From: Permianibacter fluminis
GTDB lineage: Bacteria; Pseudomonadota; Gammaproteobacteria; Enterobacterales; Permianibacteraceae
DNA length: 64,000 nucleotides
Direction of reading: 5' to 3'
Assembly (NCBI RefSeq): GCF_013179735.1
Contig: NZ_JABMEG010000001.1
Location: forward strand, 1,116,001 to 1,180,000
Position 1 is the first letter of the stretch; every line of letters starts with the position of its first letter. Position numbers and translations under genes: made by a program. Positions 53,233 to 62,619 of the stretch are shown in pieces. The notes under the pieces are model-generated. The model saw only the letters and a program-made list of their open reading frames with translations, did no database searches and had not been told where the DNA came from.

Positions 53233-53841
53233 TTAGCTGCCGGTCTGGCCCGGTTTGGAAATGCAGATCTCGTCCAGCGTCAGCTCAAAGGCCGGGGCAA
53301 ACTCACGCATGAAGTAATCGACCTCGGGCGATTTCAGCGCCTGCAGGCGGTTCTCGATGTCTTCGGCAGCGACCTTGAACTCATTGTTGCCGGCCAACAG
53401 TTCACTCCGACACTTCAAACAGGCCGCGATGGTGTCGGCCGCCTTGATGAGTTCGTGTTGGTCCGCCGACATGGCGGTGTCGAGCAGCAATGGCCGATAG
53501 GTTGGCTGCAGCGCCGCCGGCAACATGCTCAGCAAATCGATTTGCGCTTGCGCCTCAATCGCCTTGTAGGCGTCGCGAATGGCCGGCGAGTGGTATTTGA
53601 CCGGTGACGGCAAATCGCCGGTGAAGACTTCGCTGGCGTCATGGAACAAGGCCGCGACGGCAATCTGATCGGCGTTGACCTGACCGCCAAACACCTGATT
53701 GCGGATGCTGGCCAGCGTGTGCGCGATCGCCGCGACCTCGAACGAATGCTCCATGACGTTCTCGCGCATCGCATTGCGTTTGAGGCCCCAGCGTTCGATG
53801 TAGCGCAGGCGGGCGAGGTAAGCGAAGAACGGACTGCTCAT
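53233..53841 (-). CDS. yfbR: 5'-deoxynucleotidase YfbR (HD domain)
   Basis: The 202-residue HD-domain phosphohydrolase has ENVMEHSFEVAAIAHTLA (first His), ALFHDASEVFTGDLPSPVKY (HD pair and specificity loop), and the late Asp in IKAADTIAACLKC. YfbR removes the 5' phosphate from deoxynucleoside monophosphates, helping balance dNTP pools. It converges with the H1-like gene. Confidence 0.93.
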   Translation of the reverse strand: MSSPFFAYLARLRYIERWGLKRNAMRENVMEHSFEVAAIAHTLASIRNQVFGGQVNADQIAVAALFHDASEVFTGDLPSPVKYHSPAIRDAYKAIEAQAQIDLLSMLPAALQPTYRPLLLDTAMSADQHELIKAADTIAACLKCRSELLAGNNEFKVAAEDIENRLQALKSPEVDYFMREFAPAFELTLDEICISKPGQTGS

Positions 53842-54068
53842 GATGAAACTCCGTGACGGGTGCGTGGTTCGAGACTAACCGAGGGCGCAGGCTGACGTCA
53901 TCTGCGCTGCTTGCCAGCGCGGAATTGCCAGCAGGCGTCATCTGGAAGTCAGTTCATTGCTGGACGAACTGACTAAATACCGGAATACCAGAATGCCGGC
54001 GTGTCGCGATGGCCAATGCCATCCATGCGCCGCAGCACGCGTGTCAGAGGCGTACGCGCCGTTGGCAT

Positions 54069-55274
54069 TCAGCTGTGGGCGATGGGTAGGTTGACCGCCG
54101 GCAGCATTTGCCGACGGGTATCGATGCGATCGGTTGTTGCCGGCAGCGTCGCTGCCAGCACATTGCAAATTTGCTCGGCGGTGGCGCGATGCGAGGTCAG
54201 CTTGCCGCCAATCAGACTGAGCAGCCGTGGTTGTTGCGGCCGGTCGGTCAGCAACACCGATTCGCGTGGGCGCTTGAAGGCATTGCCGCTGCCTTGCGGC
54301 AATACCCGCAGTCCGGACCAGCTGTCGATGATGTCTTCACGGCGAAAGGTCGGCGCGAAATAGTGGTTGTGGGTGCGCAGCAGGTAATCCATCTCCGCGT
54401 CATCCGGCGTCGCCGTGGCCGGGTTGCCGGTGAACGGGCTTTCGGTGGTGCCGACCAGCCGCTGGCCGCGCCAGGGCATCACAAACACTGCCCGGCCATC
54501 CTCGGCCTCCAGGTAATAACAACCGCGCTGCGGCGGCTGTGGCAGCACGATATGCGAGCCCTTGACCAGCTCGATGGCCGGCAACGCCTGGGCCGGCTGG
54601 ACCGTGGCCAGCAACTCCCGGACCCAGGGCCCGCTCAGATTGGCGACCGCCCGAGCCTGCACCCGTACCGACTCGCCGGCGGCGTTCCGGTAGGTCACCG
54701 AGGCCCCGGATTCGCTCAGGGCGAGGCTTTCGACGGTGCACCGATAGCGGAGCTCGGCGCCCATCAGCTCGGCGCTGGCCAGCACGGCAGCGGTCAGCGG
54801 CGCATCGTCGGTTTGGGCATCGTGATAGCTCAGCAGGTACATGCCGCGCCGGGTCAGCAGGCCGTCGGTCTCGCCGTGCCGGGCCTTGAGCCGTTGCGGC
54901 CGGCTACCACCCAGCAGCCAGTACAGCAGCAACCCGCAATGGACCAGCCAGCCCGGTCGCCGCATGCCATCCCGGACCGGGATGAAAAAGCGCTGCTTGT
55001 GCACCAGCTGCGACGCGGTCCGCAGCAGGATGCGCTGCTCGCGCAGGCATTCGTAAACCAGTTTCAGTTGTCCGGTTTCAAGGTAGCGCAGGCCACCGTG
55101 GATGAGTTTGCTGGAATGCGACGACGTAGCCGCCGCGGCATGGCCATATTGCTCCAGCACGATCACCCGCCAGCCGCGTGCGGCCGCTTCGCGGGCGACC
55201 GCAGCGCCATGGATGCCGGCGCCGATCACGAGCAGATCGCAGTCGAAATCTTCTGGAGGTGGGGTCGGCATCAT
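54069..55274 (-). CDS. FAD-dependent glycerol-3-phosphate dehydrogenase-like oxidase, short form
   Basis: From ATG 55274 the protein has 401 residues. The DAO fold has DLLVIGAGIHGAAVAREAAARG and the GlpD hallmarks SSHSSKLIHGGLRYLETGQLKLV (in parts) and RPGWLVHCGLLLYWLL. It ends at SLIGGKLTSHRATAEQICN plus a short tail, so the ~120-residue C-terminal helical domain of E. coli GlpD is missing. It probably oxidises glycerol 3-phosphate or a related alcohol at the membrane and passes electrons to quinone. No glpF, glpK or regulator is adjacent. Confidence 0.82.
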   Translation of the reverse strand: MMPTPPPEDFDCDLLVIGAGIHGAAVAREAAARGWRVIVLEQYGHAAAATSSHSSKLIHGGLRYLETGQLKLVYECLREQRILLRTASQLVHKQRFFIPVRDGMRRPGWLVHCGLLLYWLLGGSRPQRLKARHGETDGLLTRRGMYLLSYHDAQTDDAPLTAAVLASAELMGAELRYRCTVESLALSESGASVTYRNAAGESVRVQARAVANLSGPWVRELLATVQPAQALPAIELVKGSHIVLPQPPQRGCYYLEAEDGRAVFVMPWRGQRLVGTTESPFTGNPATATPDDAEMDYLLRTHNHYFAPTFRREDIIDSWSGLRVLPQGSGNAFKRPRESVLLTDRPQQPRLLSLIGGKLTSHRATAEQICNVLAATLPATTDRIDTRRQMLPAVNLPIAHS

Positions 55275-55417
55275 TCGATAATCGAGCGGAGTGTTGGTCT
55301 GATTATGGCAGACACGGGCGCGCAAACCACACCTTCGTATCCGTGCTTGTAACCGAGCCGAATGCGGGTACTGATACCGCGCGTGATCAGTGTCTGCGGC
55401 CACGACGTGAGCAAGGC

Positions 55418-55915
55418 ATGAGCGGAAATCGTGATGAACTGTTGGCACGGCGCCGCGCGCTGCAACTGCGACAGCAGCGTGACGCGCAGCGGAATCGTAT
55501 TGCCCGGGAGTTGGCGGCATTGGATCAAGCCGGTGCCAGCTATGAGTTGATTTGGCCAGATGCCGTCAACGCCATCTGGATCGGCCAGCGCTTTCCCCAA
55601 ATGGGTAGTCGCATTGATTGGTCAGCCGTGCCCGATGTCAGTGTGCAGCGCTGGCATGACGGGCAGGATCGCGAGCAACTCTGTCGCCAATTGTTGCGCC
55701 ATTATGCTGCCGAAGAGACGGCCCCGATCCTGGCAGTCTGGGGTGATGCGGAAACGCCGGCCCTGTGCATGACGGCGGCCGAGTGTGCACGACACTGCGC
55801 AATTTTGCTCGATGCCGATTTCGAACTATGGCTGTCGTCAACATCAGCAGCGTGGCTGATGGAGTGGCAAGCGGAAGGGGTCGTCTATGCGGGAAGACTA
55901 CCACCTCAATCATAA
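55418..55915 (+). CDS. Hypothetical protein
   Basis: From ATG 55418 the product has 165 residues. The basic helical start (NRDELLARRRALQLRQQRDAQRNRIARELAALDQ) looks like a short coiled coil, followed by an alpha/beta part (YELIWPDAVNAIWIGQRFP; AVWGDAETPALCMTAAECARHCAILLD). No signal or membrane segment. No family recognised. It is divergent from the GlpD-like gene; the opposite frame is also open, but this one has a more protein-like composition. Confidence 0.5.
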   Translation: MSGNRDELLARRRALQLRQQRDAQRNRIARELAALDQAGASYELIWPDAVNAIWIGQRFPQMGSRIDWSAVPDVSVQRWHDGQDREQLCRQLLRHYAAEETAPILAVWGDAETPALCMTAAECARHCAILLDADFELWLSSTSAAWLMEWQAEGVVYAGRLPPQS

Positions 55916-55962
55916 CGACAAGAGTAAGGTGGTAGTTCTCGATTGTCTGTGCCGATCAGCGC

Positions 55963-57318
55963 TTACAACCGGCGTTGCAATCGCTGGCCAAAAAAGCCGT
56001 CGGTGTGGTGCTTATGCGGCAATAAAACCAACTCGCCGCGCTCGCGCAGATTCGCGGCCAGGATCGGATCCAGTGCGTCGAATGCCGCCAGAATCCCTTC
56101 GTCCTGATGATCCGAGCCGTCGATGCCGACCCGGACAAAATCCGGATGCGTCGCCAGAAATGCCTCGACCACAGCTTGATTTTCCTGTGCCAGCAACGAG
56201 CAGGTCGCGTACACCAGCCGACCGCCCGGTTTCACCAGATGGGCAGCGCCAGTCAGAATCGACAACTGCTGATCGTGCAGCGAGGCGATGTCCATGACGC
56301 GCCATTTCATGTCGGGGTTGCGGCGCAGCGTGCCGGAGCCAGAGCAGGGCGCATCAACCAGCACCGCATCGGCTTCGCCGTAATAGCCTTTCAGTGCGTC
56401 ATCATTTTCACTGCTGAGCGGCAGCAAGCGAACGTTGTCGAGTTGGGCGCGGATCAAGCGCGGCTTCATTTTGTCGAGCCGATAGGCCGCAACATCGCAA
56501 GCCACCAGATTGCCTTTGTTGTTCATCAACTCGGCCAGGTGCAGCGTCTTGCCACCGGCACCGGCGCAGAAATCGATCACGGTTTGCCGCGGTCGCGGGC
56601 TGACCAGCCAGCCGACCAATTGGCTGGCTTCATCCTGCATTTCAAACAGGCCGTCCTTGAACTCCTTGGTGTTGAACAGCGGACCGCGCTGGGCACGGCG
56701 CAAGCCCCACGGTGACAGCGGCATCGGGCTGCAATCAAACGATTGCTCGGTGAGCCGTTTCTGCACGTCGTCGCGACTGATCCGGCGGGTGCTGACCCGC
56801 AAATCCACCGGTGCCGGTTCGTTCAGGGCGCGGGCCAATTTTTCGGCCTCGTCGTCGCCCAGTTGTTGCCGAATTGGTTCGGCAAGCCAGTCCGGTAAAT
56901 TTAGCCGATCGGCGAAACTCAAGCTGCTTTTGTCGAAGCTGCGCACCGCCTTGATCAACGCGGTGGAACGGTCTTTGAAGTCTGTGTCTTCCAGCGCCCG
57001 GCCGCTCCAGCCAAGGACCGTAATCAGGTACGTTGCGACCAGCGTTTCTGCCTCAAAACGCAGCCCGACAAACGGCCCGGTGCCGGCGCTCAGCGCGCGC
57101 AATTCGCGCAATCGGCGCAGGCAGCCATAAACCGTTTCAGCGGCAAAACCGCGATCTTGCGAGCCCATTTCGCGGTGTGCCTTGAAGTAGCGATCCATCA
57201 AGGTATCGGCTGGCTCGGTGATCGGCAAAATGCTGGCGAGCAGCTCACTGGCTTGGCGAAAACGGGTGCGGGCGAAACGCGGTTCTTGGTTGTTTTCAGA
57301 CTTGTTTTTGCTGGACAT
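55963..57318 (-). CDS. RsmB/NOP2-family rRNA cytosine-C5 methyltransferase
   Basis: From ATG 57318 the protein has 451 residues. An N-terminal NusB-like helical domain (ARTRFRQASELLASIL…RYFKAHREMGSQDRGFAAETVYG) precedes the SAM domain. The latter has DFCAGAGGKTLHLAELM, the VDAPCSGSGTLRRNPDMKW catalytic Cys motif, and YATCSLLAQENQAVVEAFL with the second Cys. It methylates a cytosine in rRNA (position C967 if it is the RsmB orthologue) or tRNA. It is followed by the hypothetical gene on the opposite strand. Confidence 0.88.
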   Translation of the reverse strand: MSSKNKSENNQEPRFARTRFRQASELLASILPITEPADTLMDRYFKAHREMGSQDRGFAAETVYGCLRRLRELRALSAGTGPFVGLRFEAETLVATYLITVLGWSGRALEDTDFKDRSTALIKAVRSFDKSSLSFADRLNLPDWLAEPIRQQLGDDEAEKLARALNEPAPVDLRVSTRRISRDDVQKRLTEQSFDCSPMPLSPWGLRRAQRGPLFNTKEFKDGLFEMQDEASQLVGWLVSPRPRQTVIDFCAGAGGKTLHLAELMNNKGNLVACDVAAYRLDKMKPRLIRAQLDNVRLLPLSSENDDALKGYYGEADAVLVDAPCSGSGTLRRNPDMKWRVMDIASLHDQQLSILTGAAHLVKPGGRLVYATCSLLAQENQAVVEAFLATHPDFVRVGIDGSDHQDEGILAAFDALDPILAANLRERGELVLLPHKHHTDGFFGQRLQRRL

Positions 57319-57406
57319 CAGGACGGATTCCCGTTGCGAGTGATGTGACAAGATCACGCCGTTATCACTGTCGTTGCCGGCAGCGATAACGGAGTGGAAG
57401 AGAGGA

Positions 57407-59005
57407 CTATTTGGCGCTGGTGCGCAGCCATTCCGCCAATACCACGGCAACCGCGCAGCTGACATTCAGGCTTTCGACAGCGCCGCTGCCGGGGATTTTG
57501 ATCGTGGTAGTGGCGTGTTCCAGAACAAAATCGGACAGGCCGCTGTGCTCTTCGCCGAACCAGATCACCGCGCGCTTTGGCAGTTTTTTATCGAACAGCC
57601 CGGTCTCGGCATCGCCACTGGTGGCGAGCAGTTCAAAACCGGCTTCGGTGAGCTTGGTAAAGCTTGCCGCCAGATCGCGATATTCCACCAGCGTCAGCGC
57701 TTCAAAGCCACCTTCGGCGGTGCGGGCAACGGCACCGCTGTGCACCGGCGCGCCAGCGTTGACCAGCACGGCATCGACGCCGAAATGGGCCGCGGTACGC
57801 AGGATGGCACCGAGGTTGTGCGGGTTGCCGACGTTTTCCAATGCCAGCACCCGACGCGAGCCTTTTGCCGGCACAGTGGCCAGCCACTCATCCAGCGTTT
57901 GGGTGACGCGTTTGCGCACCAGAAAGCAAACGCCTTCATGGTGTTCGGTTTCGGCGGCGCGGGCCAGCTCATCATCGGGAATGATGTGATAGGCGAGCCG
58001 TTCATTGACGCAATGCTTCATCACGTCAGCAAATTGCGGGGCGCGGCTCTGGGTCAGATACACCCGGATCAGATCCTGCGGACGCACGGCGAAAAACGCC
58101 TTGCAGGCATTGACGCCATGAATGCGGGTCTCGTCGCGACGCTGGGCATTTTCCGGTTTGACCGGCGCGCTGTCGGTGCTGCTTTCAGCTGCAAACTCGT
58201 CGCGATCAAAGCGTTCGCGGCGCGGTGCATCTCGCTCGGTCCGGTCGAAGCGTTCGCTGCGATCAGGTCGTTCGCTACGCTCACCTCGGTCGACAAAGTC
58301 AGGCCGCGGCGGCCGATCAAAATCGCGCGGGCGCTCATCACGGGGACGATCGTCGCGTGGCCGGTCAAAATCACGACGCGGCCGATCACCGCCGTCACGC
58401 GCTGCACGTTCTTCGCGCGGCCGATCGCTGCGTGGACGGTCATCGCGCGGTCGATCGCTACGGGGACGGTCATCACGAGGGCGATCATCACGCGGCCGGT
58501 CATCACGAGGACGGTCACTACGCGGCCGATCGTCGCGTGGCCGGTCGCTACGAGGACGGTCGTCACGCGGCCGATCACTGCGTGGGCGATCGTCAAAGCT
58601 GCGCCGGTTGTCGTTGCCGCGCTGGCCCGGATCGCGATTGCCAATGTTGTCGTCTTCCGGACGCCAGACCTGAATGCTCGGATCCCTGCCTGGACCGCGT
58701 GGCCGGACACTGCGGTCACCACCAGGGCCACGATTGCGGTCGGCGTACGAACGCTCGCCACCACCATTGCGATCCCGATCGCCAAAGCTGCGACCGCCGT
58801 CGCGGCCGGGACCCGCGCGATCATCGCGGCGTGGTCCACGACCCGCCGGGCGGGCGCTGTCGCTGCGCGGGCCGGCGGCATTGCGCTGGGCCTGGCGTTC
58901 TTCATCAAAACGGGTCTTCGGCCGGTCATCGTTGTCGTGACGGCGCGGACGATCACCGTGATCAGTTCGCCGTGGTCCGGAAGAACGGGGTTTGCTTGGT
59001 TTCAT
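57407..59005 (-). CDS. SpoU/TrmH-family RNA 2'-O-methyltransferase with long Arg/Asp-rich disordered N-terminus
   Basis: The 532-residue protein has three parts. Residues 1–~275 are low complexity, dominated by Arg, Asp, Pro and Gly, with about ten tandem RPRDD/RPRSD units (~140–210). Next is the SpoU substrate-binding domain (IHGVNACKAFFAVRPQDLIRVYL; GVCFLV). Last is the SPOUT fold with motif 1 NVGNPHNLGAILRTA, motif 2 WFGEEHSGLSD and motif 3 IPGSGAVESLNVSCAVAVVL, the knot that binds SAM. It resembles E. coli YfiF in its core, but the tail is unusually long. It methylates ribose in rRNA or tRNA; the tail probably binds RNA. Confidence 0.9.
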   Translation of the reverse strand: MKPSKPRSSGPRRTDHGDRPRRHDNDDRPKTRFDEERQAQRNAAGPRSDSARPAGRGPRRDDRAGPGRDGGRSFGDRDRNGGGERSYADRNRGPGGDRSVRPRGPGRDPSIQVWRPEDDNIGNRDPGQRGNDNRRSFDDRPRSDRPRDDRPRSDRPRDDRPRSDRPRDDRPRDDRPRDDRPRSDRPRDDRPRSDRPREERAARDGGDRPRRDFDRPRDDRPRDERPRDFDRPPRPDFVDRGERSERPDRSERFDRTERDAPRRERFDRDEFAAESSTDSAPVKPENAQRRDETRIHGVNACKAFFAVRPQDLIRVYLTQSRAPQFADVMKHCVNERLAYHIIPDDELARAAETEHHEGVCFLVRKRVTQTLDEWLATVPAKGSRRVLALENVGNPHNLGAILRTAAHFGVDAVLVNAGAPVHSGAVARTAEGGFEALTLVEYRDLAASFTKLTEAGFELLATSGDAETGLFDKKLPKRAVIWFGEEHSGLSDFVLEHATTTIKIPGSGAVESLNVSCAVAVVLAEWLRTSAK

Positions 59006-59063
59006 GCCAGCTCCGTGCTGTGTTGAGCAAATGAGGTTCGCGTTGCGCGCGCCATTCGGTGGT

Positions 59064-59360
59064 TCAGTGCTGCTCTGCCAAATTGGCCAAGGTCGTTATC
59101 AATCGTCGAAATTCATGCCGACATCCGAGCTGATCGAGCTGTCGATATAGCGGTCGAAATTCATGCCGGTTCGTCGTACCCGGCAGCACCCAAACGGGCA
59201 TTTCCTGACGCTCGGCCAGCACCGCGTCGGGGCCACTGGCGAACCCGATGCAAAGCAACAGGGGTGCGTTTGTGCGGCGTTTGTGTGGCGCTTGTATGTA
59301 AGCCTTGTGTCGGGTCAAATCAGGCGTGCCAGTCGTGACGGCTTGGTCAACGCCAATCAA
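59064..59360 (-). CDS. Possible small protein with an internal 16-residue duplication (doubtful)
   Basis: The frame is open from inside cca to 59064. A start within the gap would be TTG 59360 (98 residues); an ATG at 59516 would overlap cca by 74 bp. Codon use looks coding (APLLLCIGFASGPDAVLAE, MPVWVLPGTTNRHEF). The last part is a 48-bp in-frame duplication (RHEFRPLYRQLDQLGC / RHEFRRLITTLANLA). No family recognised. It lies between cca and the SpoU gene. Confidence 0.28.
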   Translation of the reverse strand: MIGVDQAVTTGTPDLTRHKAYIQAPHKRRTNAPLLLCIGFASGPDAVLAERQEMPVWVLPGTTNRHEFRPLYRQLDQLGCRHEFRRLITTLANLAEQH

Positions 59361-59442
59361 AATTCCTGCGTGATCGGCGTCGTCGCGGACACGGATCGGT
59401 TCAGGTGCTGTTCGTCGCGTGGCGACGAAACGGGTTAGCGGT

Positions 59443-60690
59443 TCACGCCAGTTCCGAGCTGTCGTGAGCCAGTCGTGCACGTAATTCGGCAACCGCTTGC
59501 GTGCGGTGCTCATGCAGGTGGTCGGCCAGCTTCTGGCCTTGCAGGCCCTGATCGAGCAGGGGTTGAACCGGCACGGCGCGGACCGCTGCCAACGCCTGTT
59601 GCCAGTAGGCGCGCTGTGGATAGGCGCGCTCCAGCCAGCCTTCACGGCCGCGGTAATCGGCTTCGCAGGCCAGCAGCAATTCCTGGAAGCGCTCCGGCCG
59701 ACGCAGGGCGTCGCTTTGCATCAGGACTTTCAGCACCGTGCCCGGGCGCAGCTGGAAGCCGCGATGAAAGTGTAGATGAAAGCGCGAGGTCAGCACGGCG
59801 AGATCGCGAAACTCGTTCGGCAATTTCAGCCGGGTGGCCAGTGCCTCGATAATCGGCACGCCCGCTTCTTCATGACCGCGGTGGCTGGGCCAGAACTGCG
59901 CCGGTGTCACACCCTTGCCAAGGTCGTGGACCAAAGCCGCGAAGCGGACCCGGATATTGTCGCTGATCCGGCAGGCAACCGCGAGCACCATCAGCGTGTG
60001 TACGCCGGTATCGATCTCTGGATGCCACTGGGCCGGATTCGGTACGCCCCACAGGCAATCCAGCTCGGGAAAGATGATTTTCAGTGCGCCGCAGCTGCGC
60101 AGCACCTCGATATAAACACCGGGTTCGTCTTCGCTGAGGGCCTTCGCAGTTTCCTGCCAGACCCGCTCCGGAGTCAGGTGGTCGAGCTCACCGTCGCGAA
60201 CCATCTGCTGCATCAGCGCCTGCGTTTCCGGGGCAACGGTAAATCCGAGTGGCGCGTAGCGGGCGGCAAACCGGGCCACCCGCAGCACCCGAACCGGGTC
60301 TTCGGCAAAGGCCGGCGAGACGTGGCGCAGCAGTTTTTTGTCGAGATCGGCGCGACCGTGATAGGGATCGATCAGGGTGCCGTCATCATCCAGCGCCATC
60401 GCATTGATGGTCAGATCGCGGCGCTGCAGATCGGCTTCCAGGGTAACGTCGGGTGCGGCGTGCATGACAAAGCCGCGGTAGCCGTGACCGCTTTTGCGCT
60501 CGGTCCGGGCCAGCGCGTATTCGGCCCGCGTCTCGGGATGCAGAAACACCGGAAAATCGCGGCCGACCTGGGTGTAGCCCAAGGCCAGCATCTGCTCGGC
60601 GGTGGCGCCGACGACGACATAATCGCGTTCCGTGACACGGCGGCCGAGCAGTTGATCGCGGACGGCGCCGCCGACGAGGTAACTCTTCAT
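59443..60690 (-). CDS. cca: CCA-adding tRNA nucleotidyltransferase with HD domain
   Basis: The 415-residue protein is a bacterial class II CCA enzyme of the E. coli type. It begins MKSYLVGGAVRDQLLGRRVTERD in the polymerase head (GGxVRD, then the DFPVFLHPE active-site strand). RRDLTINAMALDDDG and DPVRVLRVARFAARY follow in the neck, and the C-terminal HD phosphohydrolase domain has LVHDLGKGVTPAQFWPSHRGHEEAG (in parts). It adds or repairs the tRNA CCA end and trims 2',3'-cyclic phosphates. It is divergent from gspA. Confidence 0.95.
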   Translation of the reverse strand: MKSYLVGGAVRDQLLGRRVTERDYVVVGATAEQMLALGYTQVGRDFPVFLHPETRAEYALARTERKSGHGYRGFVMHAAPDVTLEADLQRRDLTINAMALDDDGTLIDPYHGRADLDKKLLRHVSPAFAEDPVRVLRVARFAARYAPLGFTVAPETQALMQQMVRDGELDHLTPERVWQETAKALSEDEPGVYIEVLRSCGALKIIFPELDCLWGVPNPAQWHPEIDTGVHTLMVLAVACRISDNIRVRFAALVHDLGKGVTPAQFWPSHRGHEEAGVPIIEALATRLKLPNEFRDLAVLTSRFHLHFHRGFQLRPGTVLKVLMQSDALRRPERFQELLLACEADYRGREGWLERAYPQRAYWQQALAAVRAVPVQPLLDQGLQGQKLADHLHEHRTQAVAELRARLAHDSSELA

Positions 60691-60858
60691 GCCGGCATTC
60701 TACCCCGAGCCTGCGGCGATGAGTTGTGCAGATCGGTGTGGGCAGCGCCGACGGCGGCTGTCGCGCGGCCCGCGTGTCCGCGTGGTTTGGCCGGTATGAC
60801 GGAAGCCGGTCGGCGAGTATCATGGCCGTCCCACCGACATGCCGCGACTGCACGACCG

Positions 60859-62619
60859 ATGTATCAGGGCCAGCCGATCTATCAGGATCATTACGGTTTG
60901 CGGGAAACCCCGTTTTCCATCGCGCCGGATCCGCGCTTTCTCTATTTGAGTGGCCGCCATCGCGAGGCGCTGGCTCACCTTTTATATGGGGTCGGCGTTG
61001 GTGGCGGCTTTATCTTGCTGACCGGCGAAGTCGGCACCGGTAAAACCACACTCTGCCGCTGCCTGCTGGAACAATTGCCGGAAAACGTCCGGCTGGCTTA
61101 CGTGCTGAATCCGCGGCTGTCGCCGGTCGAGCTGTTGCAAACCATCATCGACGAGCTGCATATCGCGCCGCCGGATGCCAAGACCAGCCTGAAAGCCTTG
61201 ACCGATGTGATCGCGGAACGGCTGCTGGAAAATCATCGCCGCGGTTTGAGCACGGTGCTGATGATCGATGAAGCGCAGCACCTGTCGCTGGAAGCGATGG
61301 AGCAGGTCCGGTTGTTGACCAATCTCGAAACCAACGAGAAAAAACTGCTGCAAATCATTCTGATTGGCCAACCGGAATTGCTGGAGCGTTTGGCGCAACC
61401 GGAATTGCGTCAGCTGGCTCAGCGCATCACCGCCCGTTACCACCTGCTGCCGCTCAATCTCGCCGAAACCGGCGCCTATGTTTTGCACCGGCTGCAAGTG
61501 GCGGGTGTCCAGCGCTCGCCCTTTACCGGCAATGCGCTGCGTGCCCTGCATTATTTTTCGGCCGGCATTCCACGTTTGATCAACACCATTTCTGAACGGG
61601 CCCTGCTCGGTGGTTATGCCCGCGAAAAAGATCGCATTGATGAAGCCATGTTGCGACAAGCGGCGCGTGAAGTCTTGGGCGATCTGAGTTATGCGCGCCG
61701 GGCCGCCGGCCGGCGCGCCGTCTGGCCCTGGCTTGCTGCAGGTGGCGGTTTGCTGGCTTCAGCGCTGGCACTGGCATTGTGGTGGTCGCCGGGGGGCAAA
61801 CAACCTGACGCGGCTCGCACGACCGCGACAGAGGTGGCGCGCGGCAATACCGATATCGTGAGTGGGAACGATGCTGCGCAGAACAGCGCCGCGCCCGATG
61901 CCACGACGGTTGCCACCGGTAACGAAGCATTGGCCTTGGCGCTGCTCGGAGACGTCGCGCCGGATCGGCGCGGCGATCTGGCGGCGCAGGAATTGCTGAC
62001 CCAGTGGCAAGGTGAATACGAGCCGCTGCGGGACGGCCCGTTCTGCAGCCATGTCGAACAATACCGCCTGCGCTGCGAAAGCGGATTCGCCGATCTGGCG
62101 CTGCTGAAAACCTACAACACGCCTGCGTCACTGAAGTTGCTCGCCGGCGAGCGTGGTCCGTTCTGGGTCAGTCTGGTGGGCATGACCGAGCAGCGCGCGC
62201 TGATCCGGTTTGGTCAGCGCGAAGCGGAGTTGTCCTTGCCACAATTGCAGCAACTCTGGTCTGGCGAATATCAGCTGCTCTGGCAACCGCCAAACGGTTA
62301 CAGCCGGCCACTCAGCGAAGGCATGAGCGGACCGCAAATCATCTGGCTCGCCACTGCGCTCGCCAGCGCCAATGGTGGCACCGCTGGTGCCGCCAGCGCC
62401 CGCTTTGACAACGCAATGAAACTGCAGGTGCAACAATTTCAGCGCGAGCACGGTCTGATGCCCGATGGTGTTGCCGGTGTGCAAACCTTGATCGCAGTGC
62501 AGGCTAATGATGAACGGCAACCGCGCCTGCATGTGCCGGCACTGCCTAGCCAGAATCTGTCCGATGCCGGTGGCAATGCACCGGCTGCGCAACTCAGCTA
62601 TTCGGTGGAGAGTCGCTAA
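60859..62619 (+). CDS. gspA: GspA/ExeA ATPase with peptidoglycan-binding domain
   Basis: From ATG 60859 the protein has 586 residues. The AAA+ domain has YGLRETPFSIAPDPRFLYLS, Walker A GEVGTGKT (~56–63) and Walker B VLMIDEAQ. A single membrane helix (~291–313, WPWLAAGGGLLASALALALWW in parts) leads to a periplasmic region ending in a peptidoglycan-binding domain (VQQFQREHGLMPDGVAGVQTL). GspA with GspB opens the cell wall for assembly of the type II secretion secretin. gspB follows directly, but no gspC–N genes are in the window. Confidence 0.92.
   Translation: MYQGQPIYQDHYGLRETPFSIAPDPRFLYLSGRHREALAHLLYGVGVGGGFILLTGEVGTGKTTLCRCLLEQLPENVRLAYVLNPRLSPVELLQTIIDELHIAPPDAKTSLKALTDVIAERLLENHRRGLSTVLMIDEAQHLSLEAMEQVRLLTNLETNEKKLLQIILIGQPELLERLAQPELRQLAQRITARYHLLPLNLAETGAYVLHRLQVAGVQRSPFTGNALRALHYFSAGIPRLINTISERALLGGYAREKDRIDEAMLRQAAREVLGDLSYARRAAGRRAVWPWLAAGGGLLASALALALWWSPGGKQPDAARTTATEVARGNTDIVSGNDAAQNSAAPDATTVATGNEALALALLGDVAPDRRGDLAAQELLTQWQGEYEPLRDGPFCSHVEQYRLRCESGFADLALLKTYNTPASLKLLAGERGPFWVSLVGMTEQRALIRFGQREAELSLPQLQQLWSGEYQLLWQPPNGYSRPLSEGMSGPQIIWLATALASANGGTAGAASARFDNAMKLQVQQFQREHGLMPDGVAGVQTLIAVQANDERQPRLHVPALPSQNLSDAGGNAPAAQLSYSVESR

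Noticed and set aside
54108-55352. 414-codon open frame opposite the GlpD-like gene
   Set aside because: The minus strand carries the FAD-binding and GlpD motifs; the plus frame has no recognisable features.
58330-58620. Regularly spaced short repeats as a CRISPR array
   Set aside because: Units are in-frame codons of the RPRDD/RPRSD tract with no unique spacers of constant length and no cas genes.
57374-59026. 550-codon Thr/Ala/Val-rich repeat frame opposite the SpoU methyltransferase
   Set aside because: Mirror image of the RPRDD repeats on the other strand; SPOUT motifs on the minus strand decide the coding strand.
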